Assembly (NCBI GenBank): GCA_016710765.1 | Contig: JADJUJ010000020.1 | Span: 75,897-139,896 of the forward strand | Length of the DNA stretch: 64,000 nucleotides | Direction of reading: 5' to 3' | Source: Lewinellaceae bacterium | GTDB taxonomy: Bacteria; Bacteroidota; Bacteroidia; Chitinophagales; Saprospiraceae | Shown: positions 20,201 to 28,676 of the stretch, one piece after another | Numbering within the stretch: the stretch's first letter is position 1 | How the letters are laid out: each line of letters starts with the position of its first letter | The notes under the pieces: model-generated | Told to the model about the DNA's origin: nothing | Database searches by the model: none | What the model saw: the letters and a program-made list of their open reading frames with translations, nothing else | Translations under genes and position numbers: made by a program

Positions 20201-21215
20201 TGAAAAATAGTCGACGAATCCGCCGGTAGCCGAAGTCACCTGCAAGTTGTGTGCGCCGGTTGTGGTAGGCGTAAAGGCATACACTTTTTCTTGCCCCGGC
20301 GTACTGAACCCACAGTTTCCTGGGCTCCAAACACCTGTACCGGTATGGCTTGAAGTGACTGGCGTGCCACACAGTACGGTTGGAACGCTTGCACAGGGAT
20401 TGTATGCAGCAGGGCAGTTGATCTGAAACGTTTGTGTCACCGACGTGGTCGTTTCTGGGTCAAGCAAAATGTAATACGTCGTTCCCGCGGTTAGTGTACC
20501 CATAGTTGCAGATGTCGGAGAAAATATGTCAAGAATGCAAGTCCAGCCCGTAGCATTGCAACCACCCGAAGCGGCCTTATAAAAATAATCTATATAGCCC
20601 GTAGGAACTGGTGGACGTAACTTGAAGGGTGTGTACCCCCGTCGTAGTTGGTGTAAACGAGTATATTTTTTCCATACCCGGGGTTGAAAACCCACAACTT
20701 GCTGGGCTCCATAAACCTGCGCCAGAAAGAACCGCTGTTGACGATGTTCCGCAAGAAAGACTGGTAACAGTGGAGCAGGGGTCGGGTGCGCCACCGCAAC
20801 TGGTGCATTGCACCGTACCCGTATGACAGGAACCGTCGGTGCCGCAGGCTGCATTGGTATTGTAGTGCAGGTAAAGCGGGCCAGAAACCGTACAGGTCAC
20901 CGTAACAGGTGCAAAACCAAAGCCCAATACCGTGCCGCCGGGCGTTCCCTGACGGATCGTGATGAAATTACCAGTGCCACCCGTTGCGTTGAACAAATAA
21001 GTAGAACCAGCCGTACAACTGTTGATGGTGCTGTACTCTCCACCGAAGGCGCAGGTGGTAATGGTTGTGGTAGCATTGTTGGTTGGAGCATTAATCGTTC
21101 CAAATGCACTGGCGTTAGTGCATTGGCTGTTGGCTTTTTGCGCCCCAAAAAGGGCAACCCAAATAAGCAACGACATCCGAAGGGTATTAAAACAAGGTTG
21201 TAGCAATCGCTTCAT
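17216..21215 (-). CDS. Giant secreted protein with HYR, MopE-type and FG-GAP repeats and T9SS type A domain (frameshifted)
   Basis: About 1330 residues if read through at least five frameshifts. Order: signal peptide (start 21215; ends QKANSQ), two or three PPC/lectin-like repeats each with the segment MGTLTAGTTYYILLDPE, a fibronectin-III-like module (TSYDVYFGTTATPVFVA), four HYR domains (ITCPANQVQVN, VITCPANIVKAND, VVNCPADLDVAND, ISCPPVVNA), a Ca-binding motif CNGIDDDCDGLVDE of MopE type, six or seven FG-GAP integrin-type propeller repeats (DRFGSSVALSG, NNFGASVAIDG, DKFGSSVGISN, DNLGASVAIDY), and a T9SS type A tail (SWTVEAYPVPFDDVLNIRI to GMYFLRVQAGHE). Breaks lie near 20603 (extra T), 20203-20207 (one T short on the coding strand), 20141-20150 (compensating), 19272-19275 (C short) and 18011-18023. 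On both sides of each break the repeat pattern continues in the new frame, so it was a single gene. A surface adhesin or matrix protein is inferred. Confidence 0.8.
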
Positions 21216-21565
21216 GGTAAAAATTTTAGGTGTGTAAGCGCAATCCAGCCCGGGCCGTTACAGACACCAGGAAGATGCCGGAAATAATTTGTAAATCAGA
21301 AATGGAAGGAAACTGTGGTGAAACGCAGATTGATCTACCAAGTGTAAACCCTTGTTGTAAAAGTGTAAAGTTTAACCATAAATTTGTGTGTAGGTGATCA
21401 AAAATGATTTAACTTCGGTTCAAGGACTTTTCAAATTCAATAATCTTATTTTTCCAAGACAATCACCTTCTTTTCTCCCTTAAAACCAATCAAAAGTAGC
21501 ACATCAATACCCCACATTTATTAAAATACGATTAAAAATTCTGCATTTAACGGCATTTTAATTTA

Positions 21566-21768
21566 TTGACTATCCGCATATTGGGTACTAAGATGTCTCA
21601 CTTCGTTCGACATGACAATCCGTTGGGGATGGGCTGCCTCGCTGCGCTCGGCAAAGCAACAGATTCATTCCAGACGTCTATGCCGAGCGCAGCGAGGCAA
21701 CTTTTTATTAACGCACTGTCATGTCGAACGAAGTGAGACATCTTAGTACCCAATATGCGGATAGTCAA
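21566..21768. repeat. Nested palindromic element, MITE-like (52-bp perfect inverted repeats)
   Basis: Outer arms 21566-21617 and 21717-21768 are perfect 52-bp inverted repeats. Inside them 21635-21653 and 21681-21699 are perfect 19-bp inverted repeats rich in CGCTGCGCTCGG. The 203-bp unit has no coding frame. It sits in the 570-bp gap between the divergent giant gene (start 21215) and the rhodanese gene (start 21790). The rest of the gap (21216-21565) is A/T-rich and shows no gene. The form fits a non-autonomous mobile palindrome. Confidence 0.75.
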
Positions 21769-21789
21769 GTTTAATTTTTTAATTTGAAA

Positions 21790-22316
21790 ATGTACAAGCG
21801 ATTAAATTTTCTGTTTCGAATTGCCCAAAGGTGTTTACTACCTTTAATATTGCTTACACAAGGATGCGACACCAGCACCGCCCAGGTTTCCAATATGGCT
21901 TATCAAAAAATGCTGAATGCGCTATTAGACCACAGTGTGCCTGAATGCTCCCCCGGGAAGCAGAAAAAACGCCCCATGTGCTTTTCCTGGATGCCCGGGA
22001 AGACAAAGAATACAAGGTCAGCCACCTTACCGGCGCGCTGCCAGTCGGTTATGATCATTTTAGCCTGGAAGGTTTACAAGACATCCCGAAAGACACCCCG
22101 GTCGTTGTATATTGCTCCGTAGGGTACCGGAGTGAGAAGGTGACTGAAAAACTGTTGGCAGCAGGATACACCAACGTTCGAAATATGGTGGGTGGAATTT
22201 TTGAATGGGTCAATGAGGGCAAACCCGTCGTTAACGACAAAGGCCCAACCCAACAAGTGCATGCTTACAATAAGAAATGGGGGGTATGGCTGCAAAAGGG
22301 GGAAAAGGTATACTAA
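21790..22316 (+). CDS. Rhodanese-like lipoprotein (frameshifted)
   Basis: Starts at ATG 21790 with a lipoprotein signal (LLPLILLTQGC; QGC lipobox). After about 50 residues the frame breaks in the C-rich stretch 21947-21955; the next frame continues as REAEKTPHVLFLDARED, the start of a rhodanese domain. The active-site loop is VVYCSVGYRSEKV, with Cys as the persulfide-carrying residue and the CxxGxR pattern typical of catalytic rhodaneses; the domain ends with NMVGGIFEWVNEGKPVV. Single-domain rhodaneses move sulfane sulfur from thiosulfate or other donors; a periplasmic lipoprotein form is common in Bacteroidota. The homopolymer position of the break suggests an assembly error. Corrected length is about 175 residues. 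Confidence 0.8.
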
Positions 22317-22393
22317 GTTCTATTAGAGGCCACAGCACTAAAGAATACCCCTATTGTGGTTCATTCAAAAAATATCAATAATAAATTGGCTGG

Positions 22394-23401
22394 TCAATTT
22401 GCCTTCAACCAGCCCGGGTGCTCCAGGTACCATTGTGCTGTTTGCCGGAAACCTTCTTCAAAACGTATGCTGGGTTCCCATCCCAATTCATTTTTGACTT
22501 TCGACGCATCGATGGCATAGCGGTGGTCGTGTCCGGGCCGGTCGGTCACGAAACTGATGAGTTTTCGTGATGCTCCAGGAGCTCGGCCAAGCAGATCGTC
22601 CATGATATCGCACAGTTTTTCTACCAGGGCAAGGTTCTTCCACTCATTGTTCCCGCCAATATTGTAGGTCTCGCCGGCGCGGCCCTGGTGGTAGATCACA
22701 TCAATTGCCCGCGCATGGTCAATTACCCAGAGCCAGTCGCGCGTGTTGCTGCCGTCGCCATAAACAGGCAGTAGTTTTTCATCGCGGATATTCGCAATCA
22801 TCACCGGAATGAGTTTTTCAGGGTATTGGTTTGGGCCGTAATTGTTAGAACAGTTGGATAAAACCACGGGTAATCCATACGTATGAAACCAGGCCCTCAC
22901 AAAATGATCTGAACTGGCTTTAGAGGCCGAATAAGGAGAACGCGGGTCGTAGGGCGTTTCCTCCGTAAAAAAACCCTCGTCACCCAAAGAACCATACACC
23001 TCGTCGGTGGAAACATGGTAAAAACGCTTGCCTTCCATGGCGCCTCGCCAAAAACGTTCGGCAATGGTCAGAAGATTAACCGTACCCAGCACATTGGTTT
23101 CCACAAATTCCAGTGGATTGGCGATGGAACGATCTACATGACTCTCTGCGGCCAGGTGAACAACGCCATCGAACCGATATTTTTCAAATAATGCTGTAAG
23201 GGCATCGCGATCGCGAATATCTGCCTGCTCAAAAGTATAATTGGCGGCATCGGCAACATCTGCAAGGTTATCCAGGTTACCGGCGTACGTAAGTGCATCC
23301 AAATTCACGATGTGGTAATCCGGATACTTTTGCACCAACAGCCGAACCAAATGAGATCCAATAAACCCGGCGCCTCCTGTAACAAGTATTGACTTTTTCA
23401 A
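22394..23401 (-). CDS. rfbB: dTDP-glucose 4,6-dehydratase
   Basis: Converts dTDP-glucose to dTDP-4-keto-6-deoxyglucose on the way to L-rhamnose and other deoxysugars. A 335-residue extended short-chain dehydrogenase/reductase. TGGAGFIGSH (8-17) is the NAD-binding GxxGxxG motif. STDEVYG supplies T132, D133 and E134, the Thr and the Asp-Glu pair typical of this dehydratase, and Y157-SAS-K161 the YxxxK pair. SNNYGPNQYPEKLIP and GDGSNTRDWLWVIDHARA are family hallmarks. No rmlA, C or D gene is adjacent; the neighbour is another nucleotide-sugar enzyme in the same direction, beyond a palindromic element. Confidence 0.95.
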   Translation of the reverse strand: MKKSILVTGGAGFIGSHLVRLLVQKYPDYHIVNLDALTYAGNLDNLADVADAANYTFEQADIRDRDALTALFEKYRFDGVVHLAAESHVDRSIANPLEFVETNVLGTVNLLTIAERFWRGAMEGKRFYHVSTDEVYGSLGDEGFFTEETPYDPRSPYSASKASSDHFVRAWFHTYGLPVVLSNCSNNYGPNQYPEKLIPVMIANIRDEKLLPVYGDGSNTRDWLWVIDHARAIDVIYHQGRAGETYNIGGNNEWKNLALVEKLCDIMDDLLGRAPGASRKLISFVTDRPGHDHRYAIDASKVKNELGWEPSIRFEEGFRQTAQWYLEHPGWLKAN

Positions 23402-23468
23402 CAGCAGATATTTAATACAAGGTGAAGAATGCGAACACCTGGAAAAATGTCCGGTCTTTGCTTACTTA

Positions 23469-23625
23469 GTAACAATGAAATAACAAGTTCACGATTTCAG
23501 GCCAATTATTTTGGTGTTAGGCGACTATCTTTTGAGGCGAATAGCAGCGCTCTTTAACAAAAAAGATAGGATGGATAACGGCAAAAGAATGGCATCAAAT
23601 CGTGAAGTTGTTATTTCATCGTTAC
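23469..23625. repeat. Palindromic element with 29-bp imperfect inverted repeats
   Basis: Arms 23469-23497 and 23597-23625 match at 27 of 29 positions in inverted orientation. A second, inner pair (CTATCTTTT near 23525, AAAAGATAG near 23561) nests within. The right arm ends on the stop codon of the UDP-glucuronate decarboxylase gene. The sequence is unrelated to the element at 21566. No gene lies in 23402-23621. Confidence 0.6.
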
Positions 23626-24566
23626 TTAACTGCTTTTTTAAAATATTCGTAGGTCAGTTTCATGCCCTCCTCCCGGTTGTATTTCGGGTTCCAGCCCAGA
23701 ATCTCCTTTGCCTTGGTGATATCCGGCTTGCGCTGCTTGGGGTCATCTACCGGCAGCGGACGGTAATCGATAAAAGCCTTAGGGTTACCCACCAGTTCCA
23801 TTACCTCATGTGCAAATTGCATAACGGTGATTTCCTGCGGGTTACCGATGTTCACCGGCATGTGGTAATCGGATTTCAACAACCGAACAATGCCATCCAC
23901 CAGATCATCCACATATTGAAAAGAACGGGTCTGCAAACCATCGCCAAACACCGTAAGACCTTCTCCCCGAATGGCCTGGCTAAAAAAGGCAGGCAAAACG
24001 CGCCCATCGTTCACCCGCATCCTCGGACCATAGGTATTAAATATCCGTACGATACGGGTTTCAACACCGTGGTAAGTATGATAGGCCATCGTAATGGCTT
24101 CCATGAATCGCTTGGCCTCATCGTACACCCCACGCGGACCGATCGGATTGACATTGCCCCAATATTCTTCCGCTTGCGGGTGCTCCAAAGGGTCTCCATA
24201 AACTTCTGAGGTAGATGCCACCAGTATACGCGCCTGCTTTTCTTTGGCCAGCCCCAGACAGTTGTGTGTGCCATGTGCCCCTACTTTAAGCGTTTGTATG
24301 GGCATTTGCAGGTAATCAATGGGGCTCGCGGGGGAAGCAAAATGCAAAATATAATCCAGCTTACCCGGAATGTGAATAAACTTGGTAACATCGTGGTGGT
24401 AATATTCGAAGTCTTTTTCCCGGAAGAGATGTTCAATATTATCCAGGTTTCCCGTCAGGAGGTTGTCCATTCCGATCACCTGATAGCCATCCGCCAAAAA
24501 GCGGTCGCATAAATGAGAACCAATAAAGCCGGCAGCACCGGTAATGAGAATGCGTTGTTTGGACAT
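23622..24566 (-). CDS. UDP-glucuronate decarboxylase (UDP-xylose synthase), SDR family
   Basis: Oxidises and decarboxylates UDP-glucuronate to UDP-xylose, a precursor for surface polysaccharides. A 314-residue protein from the ATG at 24566. TGAAGFIGSH (9-18) binds NAD, followed by NLLTGNLDNIEHL and DYILHFASPASPIDYL, which is characteristic of UXS enzymes. STSEVYGDP and GVYDEAKRFME carry the catalytic Ser/Glu and Tyr/Lys pair, and RIFNTYGPRMRVNDGRV and LGWNPKYNREEGM close the substrate side. The upstream alternative starts (24644, 24584) only add an unconserved hydrophobic stretch. Shares direction with the rfbB gene; the two may feed the same glycan. Confidence 0.93.
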   Translation of the reverse strand: MSKQRILITGAAGFIGSHLCDRFLADGYQVIGMDNLLTGNLDNIEHLFREKDFEYYHHDVTKFIHIPGKLDYILHFASPASPIDYLQMPIQTLKVGAHGTHNCLGLAKEKQARILVASTSEVYGDPLEHPQAEEYWGNVNPIGPRGVYDEAKRFMEAITMAYHTYHGVETRIVRIFNTYGPRMRVNDGRVLPAFFSQAIRGEGLTVFGDGLQTRSFQYVDDLVDGIVRLLKSDYHMPVNIGNPQEITVMQFAHEVMELVGNPKAFIDYRPLPVDDPKQRKPDITKAKEILGWNPKYNREEGMKLTYEYFKKAVK

Positions 24567-24708
24567 GAACGGACGTTGAAACATTGGAAAAAAGAATACG
24601 GCCCCTGTAAGGTGGAACAGTGGCGCAAAGGTAGCGGAAATCAATTTGAATTGCGATAAAAGTAGGCCCTATTCAAGGCAAATCCGGGCAGCTCGTTTGA
24701 AATTCCCC

Positions 24709-24716
24709 TATCTTTG
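24709..24716 (+). promoter_or_regulatory. Bacteroidota -7 box TATCTTTG
   Basis: TATCTTTG matches TAnnTTTG and lies 24 nt before the ATG at 24741, so the probable operon 24741-27764 starts here. It excludes the in-frame TTG at 24714 as a start. Confidence 0.45.
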
Positions 24717-24740
24717 ACCCCGAACAATCCTTCCGCTTTT

Positions 24741-25727
24741 ATGGTTGCTATTTTATCTATTGTGATCGGCATTATATTCGTCATGCTGCTGTTTAGTTTG
24801 CTCACCACCACTGTCATGGAACTGGCATCTGGCTTACTTGCCCTCCGTGGCAAGCACCTGATGGCTTCCATTCGCGACATGATTGGTGATTTGGCGGACA
24901 AATTCCAGGAGCATCCTTATTACCAGCAATTGGCCAGCAGTTCCAATCCGGGCACGAAAACCCCCAACCCGCCTTCCTACATCGGCTCAGGCACCTTCAG
25001 CGCCATACTCGGCGATTTGCTGCGCAAAACCGAAGGCAATAACCTTCAGGAACGGCTTGAATCCCTTCCGGAGAGCCGCTTTAAGGAAGTACTGCTTTTT
25101 CTTTACAACGAATCCAATGGCGAAGTAGCCTCCTTCAAAGGCAAAACAGAGGAATGGTTTAACGAGGTTATGGACCGCGGGTCAGGGGCCTATAAAAAAA
25201 AGACAAAAAACTGGCTGATTGCCATAGGGTTCTGTATTGCTGTTTTGTTCAATGTAGACCCCCTCAATATTTACAGTAACCTGTCAATGAACGCCACGCT
25301 CAGGGAATATATCGCCGGCATGGCTACAGAATACGTCAATACCCAACCCGCCCCCTCCGATACCATCTCCATGAACACCCCAATAGCCGTTTCCAAAATA
25401 AAAATGGACTCCCTGCTCAGCAACAACATCGCCTCCATCAGCCAGCCGCTTGGCATTGGTTGGTCGGATTCCGACTGGAATACCAGCTCCGGCAAATGGT
25501 GGCTCTACAAACTGGTGGGATGGATAACCACAGCCCTGGCGCTTTCCATGGGCGCCGCTTTTTGGTTCGACCTGCTCAAGCAGCTCGTCAGCTTCCGGTC
25601 CAGCGGCCCTCCGGCTGCCAGCTCCTCCGGCTTGTCCAAATCCTCTGGCCAAGACATGGGCCGCCCCGGCACAGAAACCAATCGGGCAATCCGGCAGGCC
25701 CCGCCGCCGCCAGATAAAAGCAAGTAA
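24741..25727 (+). CDS. Membrane protein of unknown function, first gene of a subtilase operon
   Basis: A 328-residue protein with three membrane segments: residues 2-26 (VAILSIVIGIIFVMLLFSLL), about 153-168 (NWLIAIGFCIAVLFNV) and about 259-280 (GWITTALALSMGAAFWFDLL). The first hydrophilic part (35-150) contains a helix-rich region, the second (170-255) a Ser/Thr-rich loop, and the tail after 285 is low-complexity Ser/Gly/Pro. ALSMGAAFWFDLL resembles a motif, LGAPFWFDLL, that I recall from uncharacterised bacterial membrane proteins; this is memory, not a search result. The subtilase gene follows by 32 nt. Function is unknown; anchoring or acting as a substrate of the subtilase is speculation. 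Confidence 0.75.
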   Translation: MVAILSIVIGIIFVMLLFSLLTTTVMELASGLLALRGKHLMASIRDMIGDLADKFQEHPYYQQLASSSNPGTKTPNPPSYIGSGTFSAILGDLLRKTEGNNLQERLESLPESRFKEVLLFLYNESNGEVASFKGKTEEWFNEVMDRGSGAYKKKTKNWLIAIGFCIAVLFNVDPLNIYSNLSMNATLREYIAGMATEYVNTQPAPSDTISMNTPIAVSKIKMDSLLSNNIASISQPLGIGWSDSDWNTSSGKWWLYKLVGWITTALALSMGAAFWFDLLKQLVSFRSSGPPAASSSGLSKSSGQDMGRPGTETNRAIRQAPPPPDKSK

Positions 25728-25759
25728 GCGCATTCTTTCCACCTTTATTACCGAAAACG

Positions 25760-27403
25760 ATGAAGTACAAGGTTAAATACGGCGGACAAAAGGGCAAAAC
25801 CCTTAAGTTGGAAGAAAGTCCCGACAAGGTGGTTATTCGGACCAAAAACAACCAGGACCTGAACAACGTGTCACTGGGAGAAGAAAGCCGGGAACTATTA
25901 GACGAATCCGTTGAGGTCGCATCCTTCCCCGAAGCAGGCGTCACGGTTCGCCGGATGCGTGCGGACAACGAATCAGCGGCGACTAGCATGCGCGACCAAA
26001 CCAGAGTGGCGCTGAATGAAGAGCAGAATATCCGTTTTGCCGGCCGCGTATTGCAAGATGCCGACAGCGGCGCTGTGATGTTGTATACCGAAAATTTCTT
26101 TGTCAAGTTTTTTGATGATATCGCTGAAAAAGACTGCATTGACCTCCTCCAGCGGCATGCCTTAACGATTAAAAACCAACTGCCTTTTGCCAAAAACGCC
26201 TATTTTGTTCAGGCCGCAGAAGGTACCGGACTTGCCATATTCGACATTGCGGAAGCGGTGCTCCAGGAAAAAGCGGTAGAGTTCTGCCATCCGGAATTGG
26301 TGCAGGAAAGGCGGTTCAAAGGGATCCACCCCTTGCAATGGCATTTAAAGAAAACCAACATCAATGGAAAAACCATTGAAGCCCATGTGAACATCGAAAG
26401 CGCATGGTCACATACCCGTGGAAAAGGCGCTGTCATTGCTATCATCGACGATGGCATTGATACCGACCACCCGGAATTTCAAGGCCGCGTTATACACCCT
26501 TACGATGCAACGCGCGGCAATGATAACCCCAAGCCACAAGATGATCGCGACAACCACGGCACAGCATGTGCCGGTATGGCTTGCGCCGCCGGACTGAATG
26601 ACGGCGCCTCCGGTACAGCACCCGAGGCAAGCCTGATGCCCATCCGACTGAGCAGCGGCCTGGGCAGCATGGCCGAAACCAAAGCATTTGTTTGGGCTGC
26701 CGACCACGGCGCCGATGTAATTTCCTGTTCCTGGGGACCTTCCGACGGCGAGTGGTGGAACCCCGATGATCCGCTGCACCAACGCAGTGCTCCGCTGCCC
26801 GACAGCACCCGCATGGCAATGGAATATGCGCTCACCAAGGGCCGTGGTGGCAAAGGCTGTGTCATCCTTTTTGCCGCCGGCAATGGCAATGAAGATACCG
26901 TAAATGATGGCTATTCCAGTTACCCTGGTGTCATCGCTGTGACCGCCTGCAATGATTCTGGCCGTCGTAGCGTGTATTCCGATTTTGGCCAGGCTGTTTG
27001 GGCGGCATTCCCGAGCGGCGACTACGGCTGGAAAGCCTACAAGCACCCATCTCCCGCTACTGAAGGCCTTCGCACCACCGACCGGCTGGATGCTGCCGGA
27101 TATGCTCCCGGCGATTACGTCAACTCCTTTGGTGGCACCTCCGGTGCCTGTCCGGGAATGGCAGGCATCGCTGCACTCATGATTGCTGCCAACCCTCAGC
27201 TGCGCGGTACGGAAGTGAAAGAATTAATCCGGCAAGCCTGCGATCGCATCGATATTGCCGGAGGAGAATACAACCTCGATGGTCACAGCATTTGGTACGG
27301 TCACGGCCGTATCAATGCCGGCAATGCGGTTCAATTAGCGCTGACCCAACCCGCCAACCCAGTACTCGAAGGCAGTTTTAGTTTTAGCAACCGCAAAAAC
27401 TAA
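25760..27403 (+). CDS. Subtilisin-like serine peptidase (S8), without signal peptide
   Basis: A 547-residue peptidase. Residues 1-200 form an N-terminal domain that starts KYKVKYGGQKGKTLKLEES and continues with a region resembling subtilase propeptides (KNAYFVQAAEGTG). The catalytic domain begins near 205 and holds D230 (IAIIDDGIDTDHPEF), H266 (DNHGTACAGMACA), the oxyanion-hole Asn in FAAGNGNED and S461 (FGGTSGACPGMAG). The motifs fit the kexin-like branch of S8. No signal peptide, lipobox or T9SS domain is present, which is unusual in this window and suggests a cytosolic enzyme or one activated in place. It lies between a membrane protein gene (32 nt upstream) and a ChW-repeat protein. Confidence 0.93.
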   Translation: MKYKVKYGGQKGKTLKLEESPDKVVIRTKNNQDLNNVSLGEESRELLDESVEVASFPEAGVTVRRMRADNESAATSMRDQTRVALNEEQNIRFAGRVLQDADSGAVMLYTENFFVKFFDDIAEKDCIDLLQRHALTIKNQLPFAKNAYFVQAAEGTGLAIFDIAEAVLQEKAVEFCHPELVQERRFKGIHPLQWHLKKTNINGKTIEAHVNIESAWSHTRGKGAVIAIIDDGIDTDHPEFQGRVIHPYDATRGNDNPKPQDDRDNHGTACAGMACAAGLNDGASGTAPEASLMPIRLSSGLGSMAETKAFVWAADHGADVISCSWGPSDGEWWNPDDPLHQRSAPLPDSTRMAMEYALTKGRGGKGCVILFAAGNGNEDTVNDGYSSYPGVIAVTACNDSGRRSVYSDFGQAVWAAFPSGDYGWKAYKHPSPATEGLRTTDRLDAAGYAPGDYVNSFGGTSGACPGMAGIAALMIAANPQLRGTEVKELIRQACDRIDIAGGEYNLDGHSIWYGHGRINAGNAVQLALTQPANPVLEGSFSFSNRKN

Positions 27404-27464
27404 AGATGAACCCAACCGGGTTCACCGGTGTTCCCGCCAAAAACTCATTGGGCTGCAGTTGTCG

Positions 27465-27764
27465 ATGGTATCTGGCGCACCCAAATTAGAGCTGCAGTAT
27501 GCCGTTCATATCCCCGGACTCGGCATTTTGTCATCCCAGAAAGCAGGCGATTTCGTAGGTACCACAGATGGGCGAAAGCGCATCATTGGCTTTATGGCCT
27601 CACTCCAGGGCCCAGATGCAGTAAAATATGATCTGGTTTACCACGCCAAATTCAAGGGCATTGATTCCCCTGTAAGCGGGCAGAATGGCTCCTGGTGTGG
27701 CACGCAAAAAAAATCAGGCCAGACACTGGAATCGGTTCAGATTGAAATCAGGAAAAGGGACTAA
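27465..27764 (+). CDS. Small protein with two ChW-like (clostridial hydrophobic W) repeats
   Basis: About 99 residues. Two tandem units are visible: the first includes LQYAVHIPGLGILSSQKAG and GTTDGRKRIIGFMASLQG, the second YDLVYHAKFKGIDSPVS and GTQKKSGQTLESVQIEI. The pattern Y-x-V-H-I/V-x-x-G, then G-T-T/Q, then a closing strand with E/G-x-I/V-x-I matches the ChW repeat, best known from secreted clostridial proteins; the tryptophan after the first Gly is lost. The start is uncertain. An ATG at 27406, 2 nt after the subtilase stop, opens another frame (MNPTGFTGVPAKNS) that would join this one if a single base were missing near 27450, so the protein may be about 118 residues. Function unknown; context suggests work with the subtilase. 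Confidence 0.6.
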   Translation: MVSGAPKLELQYAVHIPGLGILSSQKAGDFVGTTDGRKRIIGFMASLQGPDAVKYDLVYHAKFKGIDSPVSGQNGSWCGTQKKSGQTLESVQIEIRKRD

Positions 27765-27853
27765 TGGATGCGGCGCTCGTAGATGTGGCACTAGTGTTCG
27801 GCGATCTCTGGAAAAACGATACTTCCGGACACATTCCCGCAACACCTCCAAAC

Positions 27854-27888
27854 AAAAAAGCCCTCCGTTTTCACGGAAGGCTTTTTTT
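27854..27888. terminator. Bidirectional terminator between the ChW gene and tRNA-Ala
   Basis: AAAAAAGCCCTCCG pairs with CGGAAGGCTTTTTTT (one mismatch) around a 6-nt loop. It directly follows the tRNA 3' end on the minus strand and lies 90 nt after the ChW gene on the plus strand. Confidence 0.75.
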
Positions 27889-27963
<75 letters not shown>

Positions 27964-27982
27964 ATTTTGCTTTAAGCGGCTG

Positions 27983-28015
27983 CAAAGATAATTCAGCATC
28001 CCACAAAAAAACAAA
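27983..28015 (-). promoter_or_regulatory. Promoter of tRNA-Ala (TTTG-N21-TATCTTTG)
   Basis: The minus strand has TTTG (28015-28012), 21 nt, then TATCTTTG (27990-27983). The predicted transcript starts about 13 nt before the mature tRNA 5' end. Confidence 0.5.
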
Positions 28016-28098
28016 TACCCGGGTAATTTTATTTACACCAGCCGGCTACCAAACAACCTGCAAGCGATACGGGGCGAAATGAAGCGTATTTTGCCCTT

Positions 28099-28506
28099 CT
28101 AAAAAACAATATACAAATGCCCCTCAGCTGCTGTTATCCGGTAAGTACCAGGCATTATGCAGTAATTTTTCAACCCACTGGTCTGTAAAAGGAATCCGGG
28201 AACCTGAAATATCTCTGGCATATGGAAGTATCCCGTAGCAAAGTGGTTGTTCCAGGTTAACAGGTCAATATCGCAATAGCGAATACTCAACCTTATCTTG
28301 GGAGATCCCTCAACCCAGATAAAACTGATGGCAGCACGGTGCGAAGTACAAGAAAAAGGGCCCTCACGTTTCCAACGCAAAATACGATTTTTGGCATCAA
28401 GAGCGTAGCGGCTCTTGCTAATGGTAGTGACGTATGGTGTAAAGTTGTTTCCCTTATCTGCTGTTTTTTTTCCGTTAATGAAATTTGGAAGGCGGTAATT
28501 TTTCAT
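28099..28506 (-). CDS. Hypothetical protein, 135 residues
   Basis: No family recognised. The protein has no signal peptide or membrane segment and is basic in its first half (FINGKKTADKGNNF, KNRILRWKREG). The second half is rich in aromatic strands (IRYCDIDLLTWNN, MPEIFQVPGFLL) and ends GTYRITAAEGHLYIVF, which reads like a beta-strand pair. That this is a real gene is supported by a well-spaced promoter directly upstream (TTG-N19-TATTTTTG) and by an ATG 36 nt after that box. The 170-bp gap to the next gene is A/T-rich. Confidence 0.5.
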   Translation of the reverse strand: MKNYRLPNFINGKKTADKGNNFTPYVTTISKSRYALDAKNRILRWKREGPFSCTSHRAAISFIWVEGSPKIRLSIRYCDIDLLTWNNHFATGYFHMPEIFQVPGFLLQTSGLKNYCIMPGTYRITAAEGHLYIVF

Positions 28507-28541
28507 GTGGATTATTAAGCCCTAGGCAAAAAAGTAATGCG

Positions 28542-28571
28542 CAAAAATAACAATTTCATAAAACATCACAA
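28542..28571 (-). promoter_or_regulatory. Promoter TTG-N19-TATTTTTG
   Basis: Minus strand TTG (28571-28569), a 19-nt spacer and TATTTTTG (28549-28542): both elements of the Bacteroidota consensus at ideal spacing. Predicted leader about 29 nt before the ATG at 28506. Confidence 0.55.
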
Positions 28572-28676
28572 GAGATGTTATTTTAAATTATTATAATTTA
28601 TCGTGGAGCAAATATACCTTTTTTATGGTATCCTTCAGAATTATCTAGCGGTATCCCCAATAACCTTTTACTGTGG

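Noticed and set aside
21566..21768. Insertion sequence with transposase
   Set aside because: The 203-bp element has inverted repeats but no room for a transposase gene and no coding frame inside.
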